Source: Phaeobacter sp. HF9A | GTDB lineage: Bacteria; Pseudomonadota; Alphaproteobacteria; Rhodobacterales; Rhodobacteraceae | Assembly (NCBI RefSeq): GCF_011806385.1 | Contig: NZ_JAATOX010000020.1 | Location: 1 to 46,415, forward strand | Length of the DNA: 46,415 nucleotides | Reading direction: 5' to 3' | Shown here: positions 1 to 7,060 of the stretch, piece by piece | Layout of the letters: each line of letters starts with the position of its first letter | How positions within the stretch are numbered: position 1 is the stretch's first letter | Translations under genes and position numbers: made by a program | Notes under the pieces: model-generated | Databases searched by the model: none | What the model saw: only the letters and a program-made list of their open reading frames with translations | Told to the model about the DNA's origin: nothing

Positions 1-170
1 ATCGTCAAAACACTCAACCCACTTATGAGCATCGCCCCGCCGCAGAGACCGAAGGCGGGGACGTATGTCGACACGATGTAGAGAATCTCAGCCGGGATCT
101 TCGTGTTCTTGAAGGACACTTAGCGCTTCTTGAAGCGCGGCTTTCAGCGCTTGAAGAAGCGCAGATCTGA
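1..170 (+). CDS. C-terminal end of a phage protein (5' end outside window)
   Basis: The frame beginning at base 3 is open from the window edge to a TGA at 168-170, giving about 55 residues with no internal methionine. The last 30 residues have regular leucine spacing (VLEGHLALLEARLSALEEAQI), typical of a short coiled coil. It sits just before small head-tail genes on the same strand. Function is not recognisable from this fragment. It may be a scaffold-like or other structural phage protein. Confidence 0.5.
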   Translation, partial: RQNTQPTYEHRPAAETEGGDVCRHDVENLSRDLRVLEGHLALLEARLSALEEAQI

Positions 171-213
171 GCTGATGACCGATTACTGAACACAACAACC
201 GCCGGAGGACGAA

Positions 214-381
214 ATGCCCGAAGAAAAAACCGTTGATGCCTCTGTTACCATCACTGAGGGCACCATCTATCTGGTTGCGGAAGTCCTTCGCGCAGAACGC
301 GGTGCCACCATGCTGGACATGGCCGATGCAGTCGAAGCGCTGACGAACGCCATGCGCGAACTCAGCGCCGAGCCCCAATAA
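214..381 (+). CDS. Small phage protein, 55 residues
   Basis: ATG at 214 follows a good ribosome site (GGAGG at 204-208), and the frame ends in TAA at 379-381. The protein begins MPEEKTVDASVTITEG and ends ELSAEPQ, is acidic and has no membrane segment. It lies in the tightly packed phage late operon, 20 bases before the gp36-like gene. The family is not recognised. Position suggests a small head or head-tail accessory protein, but that is inference. Confidence 0.6.
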   Translation: MPEEKTVDASVTITEGTIYLVAEVLRAERGATMLDMADAVEALTNAMRELSAEPQ

Positions 382-401
382 CCCCCCCGGAGCGCTGGCA
401 G

Positions 402-830
402 ATGCCCTATACCACCCTTGATCAACTCAACGACCGATATGGCGAGCGCCTGCTGATTTCCCTGACGGATCGGGACGAGATCGCGACCGGCGCAGTTGAC
501 CAGGACACGGTGGATCAGGCCATTGCTGACGCCGACGCGCTGATCGACGGATATCTGAAAGGGCGCTATCAGCTCCCGCTTTCCGATGTGCCGGCACAGG
601 TCGCCGCGATGAGCCGTGCGATTTCCATCTGGAACCTGCATGTTTATGACGCCCCGAAGCAGATCGAGGCGGGCTACAGGGACGCGCTTGGCCAGCTCCG
701 GGATATCTCGAAAGGGTTGATCTCCCTCGATGTCGCCGGGATCGAGCCGAAGACCGCCAGCAGCCAGGGTGTTATGACCACCGACCGCGAGCGCCCGCTG
801 ACTGAGGCCTCGCTCAAGGGCTTTATCTGA
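402..830 (+). CDS. Mu gp36-like head-tail connector protein (DUF1320)
   Basis: A 142-residue protein with the pattern of the DUF1320 / Mu gp36 family: MPYTTLDQLNDRYGE at the start, an acidic helical middle (DADALIDGYLKGRYQLPL), then ISIWNLH and a C-terminal DRERPLTEASLKGFI. Family members are small head-tail joining proteins that sit between the capsid and tail-terminator genes of Mu-like and other phages. The start has a GGAG ribosome site about 8 bases upstream. Its stop overlaps the ATG of the next gene, so translation is probably coupled. Confidence 0.85.
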   Translation: MPYTTLDQLNDRYGERLLISLTDRDEIATGAVDQDTVDQAIADADALIDGYLKGRYQLPLSDVPAQVAAMSRAISIWNLHVYDAPKQIEAGYRDALGQLRDISKGLISLDVAGIEPKTASSQGVMTTDRERPLTEASLKGFI

Positions 831-1261
831 TGCTGGAGGCCATCAAGGACCGGCTGGAGGGGCGCGTGCCCGCCTTTGACGGGCGCATCGAGACTGCCGT
901 GGATCTGACCCGCCTCCTGAAAGATCGGGGCATTCCGCAGACCTCGACCGCCTTTGTGGTGCCGCTCGGCCTTCAGGGGCAGCGCGCCAATGATGCCACC
1001 GGCATGTTCTCGCAGGGCTATTCCGAGACCATCGGCGTGCTGCTGGTGGCGCGGTCCCATGACCAGACCGGCGCGCGGGCTTTGAAGACCCTGCGCCCGA
1101 CGATCCAGCAGGTGCTGGAGGCGCTCGCGGGCTGGTCGCCGGGTTCGGATTTCGGCGTCTTTGAGCTGCGCCGGGGCGACCTCGCCGGGGTGAGCGGCGG
1201 CGCGCTGCTCTACATGATCGAATTTTCCATCAACGACCAACTGAGGATCAAGGTGCAATGA
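830..1261 (+). CDS. Mu gp37-like tail terminator protein
   Basis: A 143-residue protein (MLEAIKDRLEGRVPAF...) resembling the Mu gp37 / DUF1834 group of tail-terminator or tail-completion proteins. These cap the growing tail tube and join it to the head. Seen here: an amphipathic N-terminal helix, a central VPLGLQGQRAND segment and a strand-rich C-terminus (MIEFSINDQLRIK). It starts inside the stop of the DUF1320 gene, and its own stop overlaps the ATG of the next small gene at 1258. The position between connector and tail tube supports the role. Confidence 0.75.
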   Translation: MLEAIKDRLEGRVPAFDGRIETAVDLTRLLKDRGIPQTSTAFVVPLGLQGQRANDATGMFSQGYSETIGVLLVARSHDQTGARALKTLRPTIQQVLEALAGWSPGSDFGVFELRRGDLAGVSGGALLYMIEFSINDQLRIKVQ

Positions 1262-1407
1262 CCAAGCCCAAAGCCCCAAAGCCCAAACTGCCCGTCGCCG
1301 GTGGCAGCTTCACCGTCACCGACAAGGGGGAGCTGAAACAGGTGGCGGGAACCCAGCCGAAGCCACCCCGTCAAGCTGCCGCGCAAGCCGCGCCAAAGGA
1401 GGCCTAA
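1258..1407 (+). CDS. Small basic Pro/Ala/Lys-rich phage protein
   Basis: The ATG overlaps the stop of the tail-terminator gene (ATGA), and the frame runs 49 codons to a TAA directly before the tail-tube ATG. The product has two lysine/proline/alanine-rich ends around a short SFTVTDKGELKQVAG segment. Short genes of this kind between terminator and tail tube are common in Rhodobacter phages, and their role is unknown. The stop-start overlaps on both sides and the reading-frame fit argue that it is translated. Confidence 0.65.
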   Translation: MTKPKAPKPKLPVAGGSFTVTDKGELKQVAGTQPKPPRQAAAQAAPKEA

Positions 1408-2340
1408 ATGTCCCTGAACTGGAAAGAGAAGGTTCTGCTGGTCAAGACCGAGGCCACCTATGGCACCGACGCCGCCCCGACCGGCGCGGCCAATGCGGTG
1501 CTGGCGCAGGATGTGCAGCTCAAGCCGATGGAAGGCACGGACGTGTCCCGCGATCTGGAACGGCCCTATTTTGGCGCGGATGCGACGATCCCGACGGAAT
1601 TGATGAGCGAGATCTCCTTTGACGTCGAACTGGCCCCCTCCGGCACCGCTGGCACCGCGCCCCCATGGGGTGCGCTTTTGCGGGCCTGCGGCATGGCGGA
1701 GACCATCAACGCGGGCACATCGGTGGTCTATAACCCGATCACCCAGGCCCCCGAGAGCGCCACGATCCACCTGCATATCTCCGGCACTCGCTATGTGATC
1801 CTGGGGGCGCGTGGCAACGTGCGCTTTGATCTTCAGGCGCAGGCGGTGCCAAAGCTGCGCTTCACCTTCAAGGGCCTCTTTGTGAAGCCCGCCGATGTTG
1901 TCTATCCCACCGCAGATCTCACCGCCTGGACGGTGCCGCAGGTGGTCACAATGGGCAATACGCCGGTGTTCCAGATCGACGGCACCGATCTGGTGATGCG
2001 CTCCTTTGCGATGGATCTGGGCAACCAGATCGAAGGGCGCTTCCTGGTCGGCAAGGAAGAGGTCAAGCTGGGCGACCGGCAGGAAAGCATCGAAACCACC
2101 GTTGAGGCGCTGCCGCTGACCAGCTTTGACCCGTTCCAGCGCGCCCTTGATCAGAGCGCGACCGCCTTGCAGCTCCAGCACGGCACCGGGGCAGGGCGCA
2201 TTGCGACGCTGGATGTTCCGGCAGCGCAGATGCAGCGCCCGCAGGGCCTTTCCAATGCGCAGAACGTCAAGGAATGGCCCTTGCGCCTCGTGCCCTTGCC
2301 GCAGGTCGGCAACGATGAATTCACCCTGACACTTACCTGA
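1408..2340 (+). CDS. Phage tail tube protein
   Basis: A 310-residue protein beginning MSLNWKEKVLLVKTEATYGTDAAPTGANA-like, the usual opening of a large family of siphovirus major tail (tube) proteins. These polymerise into the hexameric tube through which DNA passes. A strong ribosome site (AAGGAGG) ends 6 bases before the ATG. Strand-rich segments alternate with glycine turns throughout, as expected for a tube-fold beta-barrel. It is followed directly by the tail-assembly chaperone and tape-measure genes, the classical order. Confidence 0.85.
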   Translation: MSLNWKEKVLLVKTEATYGTDAAPTGAANAVLAQDVQLKPMEGTDVSRDLERPYFGADATIPTELMSEISFDVELAPSGTAGTAPPWGALLRACGMAETINAGTSVVYNPITQAPESATIHLHISGTRYVILGARGNVRFDLQAQAVPKLRFTFKGLFVKPADVVYPTADLTAWTVPQVVTMGNTPVFQIDGTDLVMRSFAMDLGNQIEGRFLVGKEEVKLGDRQESIETTVEALPLTSFDPFQRALDQSATALQLQHGTGAGRIATLDVPAAQMQRPQGLSNAQNVKEWPLRLVPLPQVGNDEFTLTLT

Positions 2341-2355
2341 TCCAGAGGACCTACC

Positions 2356-2685
2356 ATGTTCAAAGTTGACGAAACCCCCACCTTCACCCGCCAGGTAAAC
2401 GTCAAGGTTCCCAAGGGCGACGGCCATGAGGAACAGCCCTTTAAAGCCACGTTTAAGGCTGTCGACGAGGATGATTTTGAAGGCGTTCAGCTTGGCGATG
2501 CAGAACAGGTCAAGGCGCTGCTGCGCAAGATGCTGGAGGGCATGGAAGATCTGGCCGACGCGGCGGGCGGGGCAATCCCCTATAGCGAGGTGATCCGCGA
2601 AAAGATGCTGAAGCTGCCCTATGTGCGGCTCGCTTTGATCGCCGCCTATTACGACGGCATGACGGATCATCGCTCGGGAAACTGA
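2356..2685 (+). CDS. Tail assembly chaperone, short (G-like) form
   Basis: A 109-residue acidic protein (MFKVDETPTFTRQVNVKVPKGDG...) between the tail tube and the tape measure, the position of lambda gene G. G-type proteins coat the tape measure during tail assembly and are absent from the finished virion. AGAGGA lies upstream of the ATG. The frame ends in TGA at 2683-2685, directly after a GGGAAAC heptamer in the phase that permits -1 slippage. Most ribosomes should give this short form, and a fraction should continue into the DUF1799 frame at 2682-3038. Confidence 0.8.
   Translation: MFKVDETPTFTRQVNVKVPKGDGHEEQPFKATFKAVDEDDFEGVQLGDAEQVKALLRKMLEGMEDLADAAGGAIPYSEVIREKMLKLPYVRLALIAAYYDGMTDHRSGN
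2676..2682 (+). promoter_or_regulatory. Programmed -1 frameshift site (GGGAAAC)
   Basis: The heptamer is read G GGA AAC in the chaperone frame, which fits the X XXY YYZ rule, and the next codon is the TGA stop. After slipping back one base the codons become GGG AAA CTG AAA TGG and run into the DUF1799 frame. Lambda uses the close relative GGGAAAG for its G/GT frameshift. The downstream frame has no ATG, GTG or TTG between its last upstream stop (TAG at 2583-2585) and the conserved domain, so slippage is the simplest route to its expression. Confidence 0.85.
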
Positions 2686-3038
2686 AATGGGCCGGTCGTG
2701 CCTGGGCGACCGGCTCCCTGTTTCCTGCCAGGCGCAGCGAAGAGACCAAAGGCGACGCCGCGCTGTTTGGCCTCTCGATCAGGCGCGAAGACCTGAACGG
2801 GACCGCGGAACAGGGCGGGATATGGCGCTGCAATCTGACCGCGCTTTGCGCCTTTCTTTCGGCCCAGACGCAGTGGCGTGTCCTGGCACAGGCGGACGGC
2901 AGCCGCTTTTGGGTCGGGCTTGATTATTCGGCAGTGGACTGCGCGCTCCGGCTGGAGGGCCTGGAGCTGACGCCCGCCGACTGGCTGGGCCTTCGCATCA
3001 TCGAGGACGCAGCGCGCAGCGCGCTGAATGAGGGGTAA
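2682..3038 (+). CDS. DUF1799 frame, T-like extension made by -1 frameshift
   Basis: This frame runs 118 codons from the slippage point to TAA at 3036-3038. It contains typical DUF1799 features: a cluster of tryptophans near the start (KWAGRAWATGS), then FLSAQTQWRV, WVGLDYSAVD and a C-terminal LTPADWLGLRIIEDAA. Joined to the short chaperone it makes a 227-residue G-T fusion. The T part is thought to bind tail-tube subunits while the G part binds the tape measure. A different ORF opens at ATG 2687, but its product is arginine-rich shadow sequence. The tape measure starts three bases after this stop. Confidence 0.8.
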   Translation: MKWAGRAWATGSLFPARRSEETKGDAALFGLSIRREDLNGTAEQGGIWRCNLTALCAFLSAQTQWRVLAQADGSRFWVGLDYSAVDCALRLEGLELTPADWLGLRIIEDAARSALNEG

Positions 3039-3040
3039 CA

Positions 3041-5419
3041 ATGACCTTTGTCTTGCAGGGCGAAATTCTGGTTGATGGCTCGGACGCACAGTCCGCACTC
3101 AAAAACCTGCGCGCAGAGAATGCGAAACTTGTGTCCTCGACTGACAAGGCCAATCAATCCGCAACGCGCTGGGGCCGTACCATGTCGGGGCTTCGCTCTG
3201 GCGTGTCCAACTTGCGCACCAGGGCCTCCAGTTGGGCTTCAAGCCTGCGTGAGGTAGATCAGAGCCAGGCGCTGGCTGCGGGCAGTGCCGCCAACCTGAC
3301 CGCGCAATTCAACGATGTTTGGGTGATGTTGGCGGCGGGCCAGAACCCGGTGCAACTGGCGATCCAGCAGGGCACCCAGATCACCCAGGTGTTTGGCAAT
3401 CGCGGTGCGGCTTCGGCCATTGCGGCCTCCCGCGCGGCTCTGGTCAGTATGATCTCGCCCCTGAACCTGATCACCATCGGCTCCATCGCGGGCGGCGCTG
3501 CGCTGGTGCAATGGATGACCAGCGCCAGCGAGGAGGCGGAGAGCTTTGAAGACCGTCTGAAGTCCCTGACGGATGCCGTCGATGCCTATGGCCAGCGGCA
3601 GGAAGTCGCCTTTTCCAGCTCCGCCGACCTGATCAAGAAATTTGGCACCGCCTCGCCGGAACTGCGCGCTGTGCTTCAGGATCTGGCGGCGCTGGCCAAG
3701 ATCGACGCGCAGAAAAATCTGGACGAGATCGCAGGAAGTGTGCGGAACCTTGTCCTTGAGCTGGGAATTCTGGACAGTCGCAGCTCGCAATCTGCGGCGC
3801 AGGACTTTCTGGGGTTGAATTCGATTAGCCGGAGCGCGCGCGAGACGGGCGCGGTGTTCGCAAGCAATCTGGAGATCCTGAACCGTTCCGAAGATCCGGC
3901 CAAGCGCTTGCAGGCTGCACTCGACGTGCGGGATATGTTGCTGGAGGCCAGCGGTGGCCTTCAAAACCTGAATCGTGAGCAGCGCGAATTTTATGACGGT
4001 CTCGCGACGCTGATCCAGCAGCTCGAAGTTTTTGGGGCGCGGGTTCGTCAGCCTTGGGAAGATCTGAAACAGACCGGCGGCGACCTCTGGAAAACCCTCA
4101 GCGCCAAAGCGCAAGAATACCTCAAGACGCGGCTGGAAATCGACGCCTCGGCACGGGGCACCCTCCAGCAGCTCCAGCTTGAGGCGGAAATCAATGATGC
4201 GATCCGCGCCCATGGTGAGGGCAGCGTGGAGGTTGCGCAGCTCCGCCTGGAAGCGGAACGGGCGGTGTTCCGGCAGCGCGTGGATGAGCTGGAGATCACC
4301 GAGGATCTGAAGGCTGAGATGGTCGCGGCCTGGGACGCGGCCAATGGCGTGGCCTCGGTCGATATGGCGGGCAATATCTCGCTGGCGGCGGATCAGGCGC
4401 AACGGCTGAAAGAGCAGCTCCACGCGGCGCGTGGCGCGGAGATCATGGCGCGCGTCGGAGACAATCCCGATTTCCATGATCCACGTGGTGAAAGCGCCGG
4501 AGCTGGAAACTCGGATTACGTCTACCATGACCAGGGCTTGCCGCCCGTGAAGCTGCCACCCAACCCTCGCAAATCCCGCAGCGGTGGTGGCGGCGCGGCG
4601 GCGACGGCGCTCAAGAAAGAGCGCGAGGCGATTGAAGAGCTGCTGCGGCGCGAGAAAGAGCGCCTTGAAATCTTGCGCGAGACCGACCCGATCCAGAAAG
4701 AGATGATCCGCCACCGCGAGACCATGGCCAAGGCCACCGACGCGGAACGCGAGGCACTGGAGAACATCATCCGCGAGCGGGTGAATGAAGAGCGGGCGAT
4801 CAAGGCGGTGCAGGATGCCGCGCAGTATCTGGGCGATCTGTCGGGCGACATTTTCTCCGCGCTGACGGCGAAGGGAGACGATGCCGCTGCCGCCTGGGAC
4901 CGGGTGAAAGCCTCGATCGCTGCCGCCATTCTGGAAGCGGCCTTGCTCGGGGAAGGATCGCTGGCCGGGGTCTTTGGCACCGACGTGACCGGCGGCTTGC
5001 TCGGGTCGGTCTTTGGGGTTCAGGCCAGGGCAGACGGCGGTCTGATCACCGGCAGGGGCGGCGACCGCAGTGATCAGGAAATCGTGCTGGCCAGCCCCGG
5101 CGAGTTCTTTGTCAATGCCAGGGCGACGCGCAAGCACCGCCACCTTCTGGAGGCGATCAACGCCGGGGCCTCGGTGCCGGGTGTGCCACCGGGTTTTGCC
5201 AATGGCGGGGCCTTTGCCGCGCCGCCGCCGGTGGGCGCAGCGGGGCAAGCGGGGGGCGCAGGCGTGACGCGGCTGCAAATCATGCCCAGCCCGTTGTTTC
5301 GCGCGGTGGTGCAGCAACAGGCGCGCGACACCTCCGTTGAGGTGGTCGAACATTATGATCGTGAACATTCTGGCGCAGCGGTGAACCGCGCGGCCAATGA
5401 TCCATGGAGTGTGGGCTGA
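3041..5419 (+). CDS. Tail length tape measure protein
   Basis: A 792-residue protein directly after the assembly chaperone. The N-terminal third is helical and coiled-coil-like (SALKNLRAENAKLVSSTDKANQS). A hydrophobic segment follows near residues 138-160 (MISPLNLITIGSIAGGAALV). The middle is long, charged and helical with many E/R/K heptads, and the glycine-rich C-terminus contains further hydrophobic patches. Tape measures span the tail lumen, set its length and help DNA cross the inner membrane. AGGGG precedes the ATG, and the TGA overlaps the next ATG. It is short by family standards, so the tail is probably short. Confidence 0.9.
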   Translation: MTFVLQGEILVDGSDAQSALKNLRAENAKLVSSTDKANQSATRWGRTMSGLRSGVSNLRTRASSWASSLREVDQSQALAAGSAANLTAQFNDVWVMLAAGQNPVQLAIQQGTQITQVFGNRGAASAIAASRAALVSMISPLNLITIGSIAGGAALVQWMTSASEEAESFEDRLKSLTDAVDAYGQRQEVAFSSSADLIKKFGTASPELRAVLQDLAALAKIDAQKNLDEIAGSVRNLVLELGILDSRSSQSAAQDFLGLNSISRSARETGAVFASNLEILNRSEDPAKRLQAALDVRDMLLEASGGLQNLNREQREFYDGLATLIQQLEVFGARVRQPWEDLKQTGGDLWKTLSAKAQEYLKTRLEIDASARGTLQQLQLEAEINDAIRAHGEGSVEVAQLRLEAERAVFRQRVDELEITEDLKAEMVAAWDAANGVASVDMAGNISLAADQAQRLKEQLHAARGAEIMARVGDNPDFHDPRGESAGAGNSDYVYHDQGLPPVKLPPNPRKSRSGGGGAAATALKKEREAIEELLRREKERLEILRETDPIQKEMIRHRETMAKATDAEREALENIIRERVNEERAIKAVQDAAQYLGDLSGDIFSALTAKGDDAAAAWDRVKASIAAAILEAALLGEGSLAGVFGTDVTGGLLGSVFGVQARADGGLITGRGGDRSDQEIVLASPGEFFVNARATRKHRHLLEAINAGASVPGVPPGFANGGAFAAPPPVGAAGQAGGAGVTRLQIMPSPLFRAVVQQQARDTSVEVVEHYDREHSGAAVNRAANDPWSVG

Positions 5420-6069
5420 TGGCGTTGACGTGGCCGCTTTTGGTCGATGATTTTTTTGCGGGCCTGCCGATCAAACAGATCAGCGCACGGCTGGGGCGTG
5501 CCCAGACCAGCTCCGAGACCGGCGGCGGCGAGGTGATCAGCCACGCCATGGGCACCCGGCTCTGGCAGGGGCAAATTGTCCTGGACAAAGAGAGCCACGC
5601 CTATTGGGCGGCTCTGGAGGCGCGGCTGGCGCTTCTGGAGCAACCGGGGGCAAGCCTCTTGCTGTGGGACACCCGCATGCACGGCACCATCCTTGACCCG
5701 GATCTGTCCATTCTGGGCGCGTCCAGCCCGGTCATTGATGATCTGGCAGCGAACAATCGCGAGCTGGATATCTCGGGGCTGCCCGCCAATTATGAAATCT
5801 CGCAGGGGGATCTCCTTGGCTTCACCTATGGCGCCAACCCGACCCGCTATGCCTATCACCGGGTGGTGACGGGGGACCGGGCCAATCTCTCCGGCGTTGC
5901 CCGCAATATCGAGGTCATTCCCTATATCCGCCCCGGTGCCCAGATCGGCGCGGCGGTCACCCTGGGCACGCCGGTGCTGAAGGCTGTGATTTCCAACGCC
6001 GACTATGGTCAGAGCCGCGCGACGCTGAGCGATGGCGGCTCCTTTGAGTGGGTTCAGACACTGAGATGA
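5419..6069 (+). CDS. Tail protein, probable distal-tail (Dit-like) component
   Basis: A 216-residue protein. I chose the ATG at 5419 (MALTWPLLVDDFF) because it overlaps the tape-measure stop as ATGA; the frame itself opens slightly further upstream. The sequence is strand-rich, with SETGGGEVISHAMGTRLWQGQI and VIPYIRPGAQIG segments. It sits where the distal tail protein gene (gp12) lies in the Rhodobacter gene transfer agent: directly after the tape measure and before hub, peptidase and megatron genes. The role is inferred from position; I do not recognise a named domain. Confidence 0.65.
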   Translation: MALTWPLLVDDFFAGLPIKQISARLGRAQTSSETGGGEVISHAMGTRLWQGQIVLDKESHAYWAALEARLALLEQPGASLLLWDTRMHGTILDPDLSILGASSPVIDDLAANNRELDISGLPANYEISQGDLLGFTYGANPTRYAYHRVVTGDRANLSGVARNIEVIPYIRPGAQIGAAVTLGTPVLKAVISNADYGQSRATLSDGGSFEWVQTLR

Positions 6070-6662
6070 GCATGCAATACGACGCCACCACCCAAACCCA
6101 ACTGGAAGACCGGCGCGGCACCGATGCGCGTGTGCTGCTGTGGATCCGGGCCAGAAACCGTGAGACCGGCCTGCCGGAGGTGATCGGCTTCTGGTCTGGT
6201 GACGATCACCAGGAGTTTCTGATCGACGGCGAGCTGCGCACCTACTTTGGCGCGGGCAATGTGATCGGTGCGCCGCCGATCATCGTGCAGCCGGGATTTA
6301 TGGTGCGCAATTACCGGCTGAAGCTGCCGCCCTTCACCGATGAGGTGAAGACCCTGATGCAGACCTATGAACCGCGTCTGGCCGAGGTGGAGCTGCATTC
6401 CTGCCCGCTGGATATCGACACCGGCGCACCGCTGGGCACGCCCCTGCGCCGGTTCAAAGGCTTTCTCAATCAAGCGCCCGAAGAGCGCAAGAAAGGCGGC
6501 GTGAGCTATACCGAGCTGGTCATGGTGTCCCATGCGCGCCTTCTGACCTTTGGCCTGCCGCTCAAGCGCTCCAGCGCCGAGCTCCAGCGCCGCAACCCGG
6601 CGGATCGCGGGCGCGAATACATCGACACCACTGCGCAATGGACGGTGTCATGGGGGGGCTGA
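6066..6662 (+). CDS. Tail-tip protein, possible hub component
   Basis: A 198-residue protein starting at the ATG that overlaps the preceding stop (ATGA at 6066-6069). A start 18 bases upstream is possible but would overlap more. Visible segments include IGFWSGDDHQEFLIDGE, PPIIVQPGFMVRNYRLKLPP and a C-terminal GREYIDTTAQWTVSWGG. It occupies the place of gene transfer agent gp13 (hub), between the Dit-like and peptidase-like genes. Phage tail hub proteins trimerise at the tip. This assignment comes from gene order only. Confidence 0.6.
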   Translation: MSMQYDATTQTQLEDRRGTDARVLLWIRARNRETGLPEVIGFWSGDDHQEFLIDGELRTYFGAGNVIGAPPIIVQPGFMVRNYRLKLPPFTDEVKTLMQTYEPRLAEVELHSCPLDIDTGAPLGTPLRRFKGFLNQAPEERKKGGVSYTELVMVSHARLLTFGLPLKRSSAELQRRNPADRGREYIDTTAQWTVSWGG

Positions 6663-7060
6663 GGGTGACGCGGGCGGAGCTTCTTTTGCGCTACCTGTCA
6701 ACGCGGCGTCAGGAATGGTGTGGCTTTCGCCCAGGCCGCGCGGATTGCGCGCTGTTTGCCGGGGGCTGGGTCCAGTTCGTCTCTGGCCGGGATCTGATGG
6801 GACGCTTTGGCTCTTACAAGACGCTGGAGGAAGGCAAGGCCATGATCCGCCAGGCGGGCTTTGAGGATCTGGCGGCGCTTGCCGCCAGCGCCTTGCCCGA
6901 GGTGGCCGTCGATGCGGCGGAGCCGGGCGATGTGGCGGCGATCAGGAGCGAGGGCGAATATGCGCTTGGCATTCTTGGCGGGCCGCAGGTGCATGTGCTG
7001 ACCCTGTCCGGCCTGAGCGCGATCAGCGCCTGCAATGCGGAGCGGGTGTTTCGCCCATGA
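6650..7060 (+). CDS. DUF6950-type cysteine protein of the tail tip
   Basis: About 136 residues. Conserved features are WCGFRPGRADCALFAGGW near the N-terminus, GYKTLEEG-like spacing in the middle and GDVAAI...ALGILGGPQVHVL towards the end. This matches the DUF6950 family, whose DC motif recalls the active-site cysteine of NlpC/P60 hydrolases. In related tail modules this slot encodes a cell-wall peptidase (gp14 of the gene transfer agent). Starts at 6638, 6650 and GTG 6665 are possible; I chose 6650. Its stop overlaps the ATG of the large tail-tip gene. Confidence 0.75.
   Translation: MGGLRVTRAELLLRYLSTRRQEWCGFRPGRADCALFAGGWVQFVSGRDLMGRFGSYKTLEEGKAMIRQAGFEDLAALAASALPEVAVDAAEPGDVAAIRSEGEYALGILGGPQVHVLTLSGLSAISACNAERVFRP

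Noticed and set aside
2687..2923. 78-codon ORF after the tail chaperone
   Set aside because: ATG 2687 opens an arginine-rich product, while the overlapping -1 frame encodes the recognisable DUF1799 domain.
3239..5368. 709-codon open frame on the minus strand
   Set aside because: It is the antisense shadow of the tape measure gene. The product is His/Arg/Gln-rich with no domain, as expected from G+C-rich third positions.
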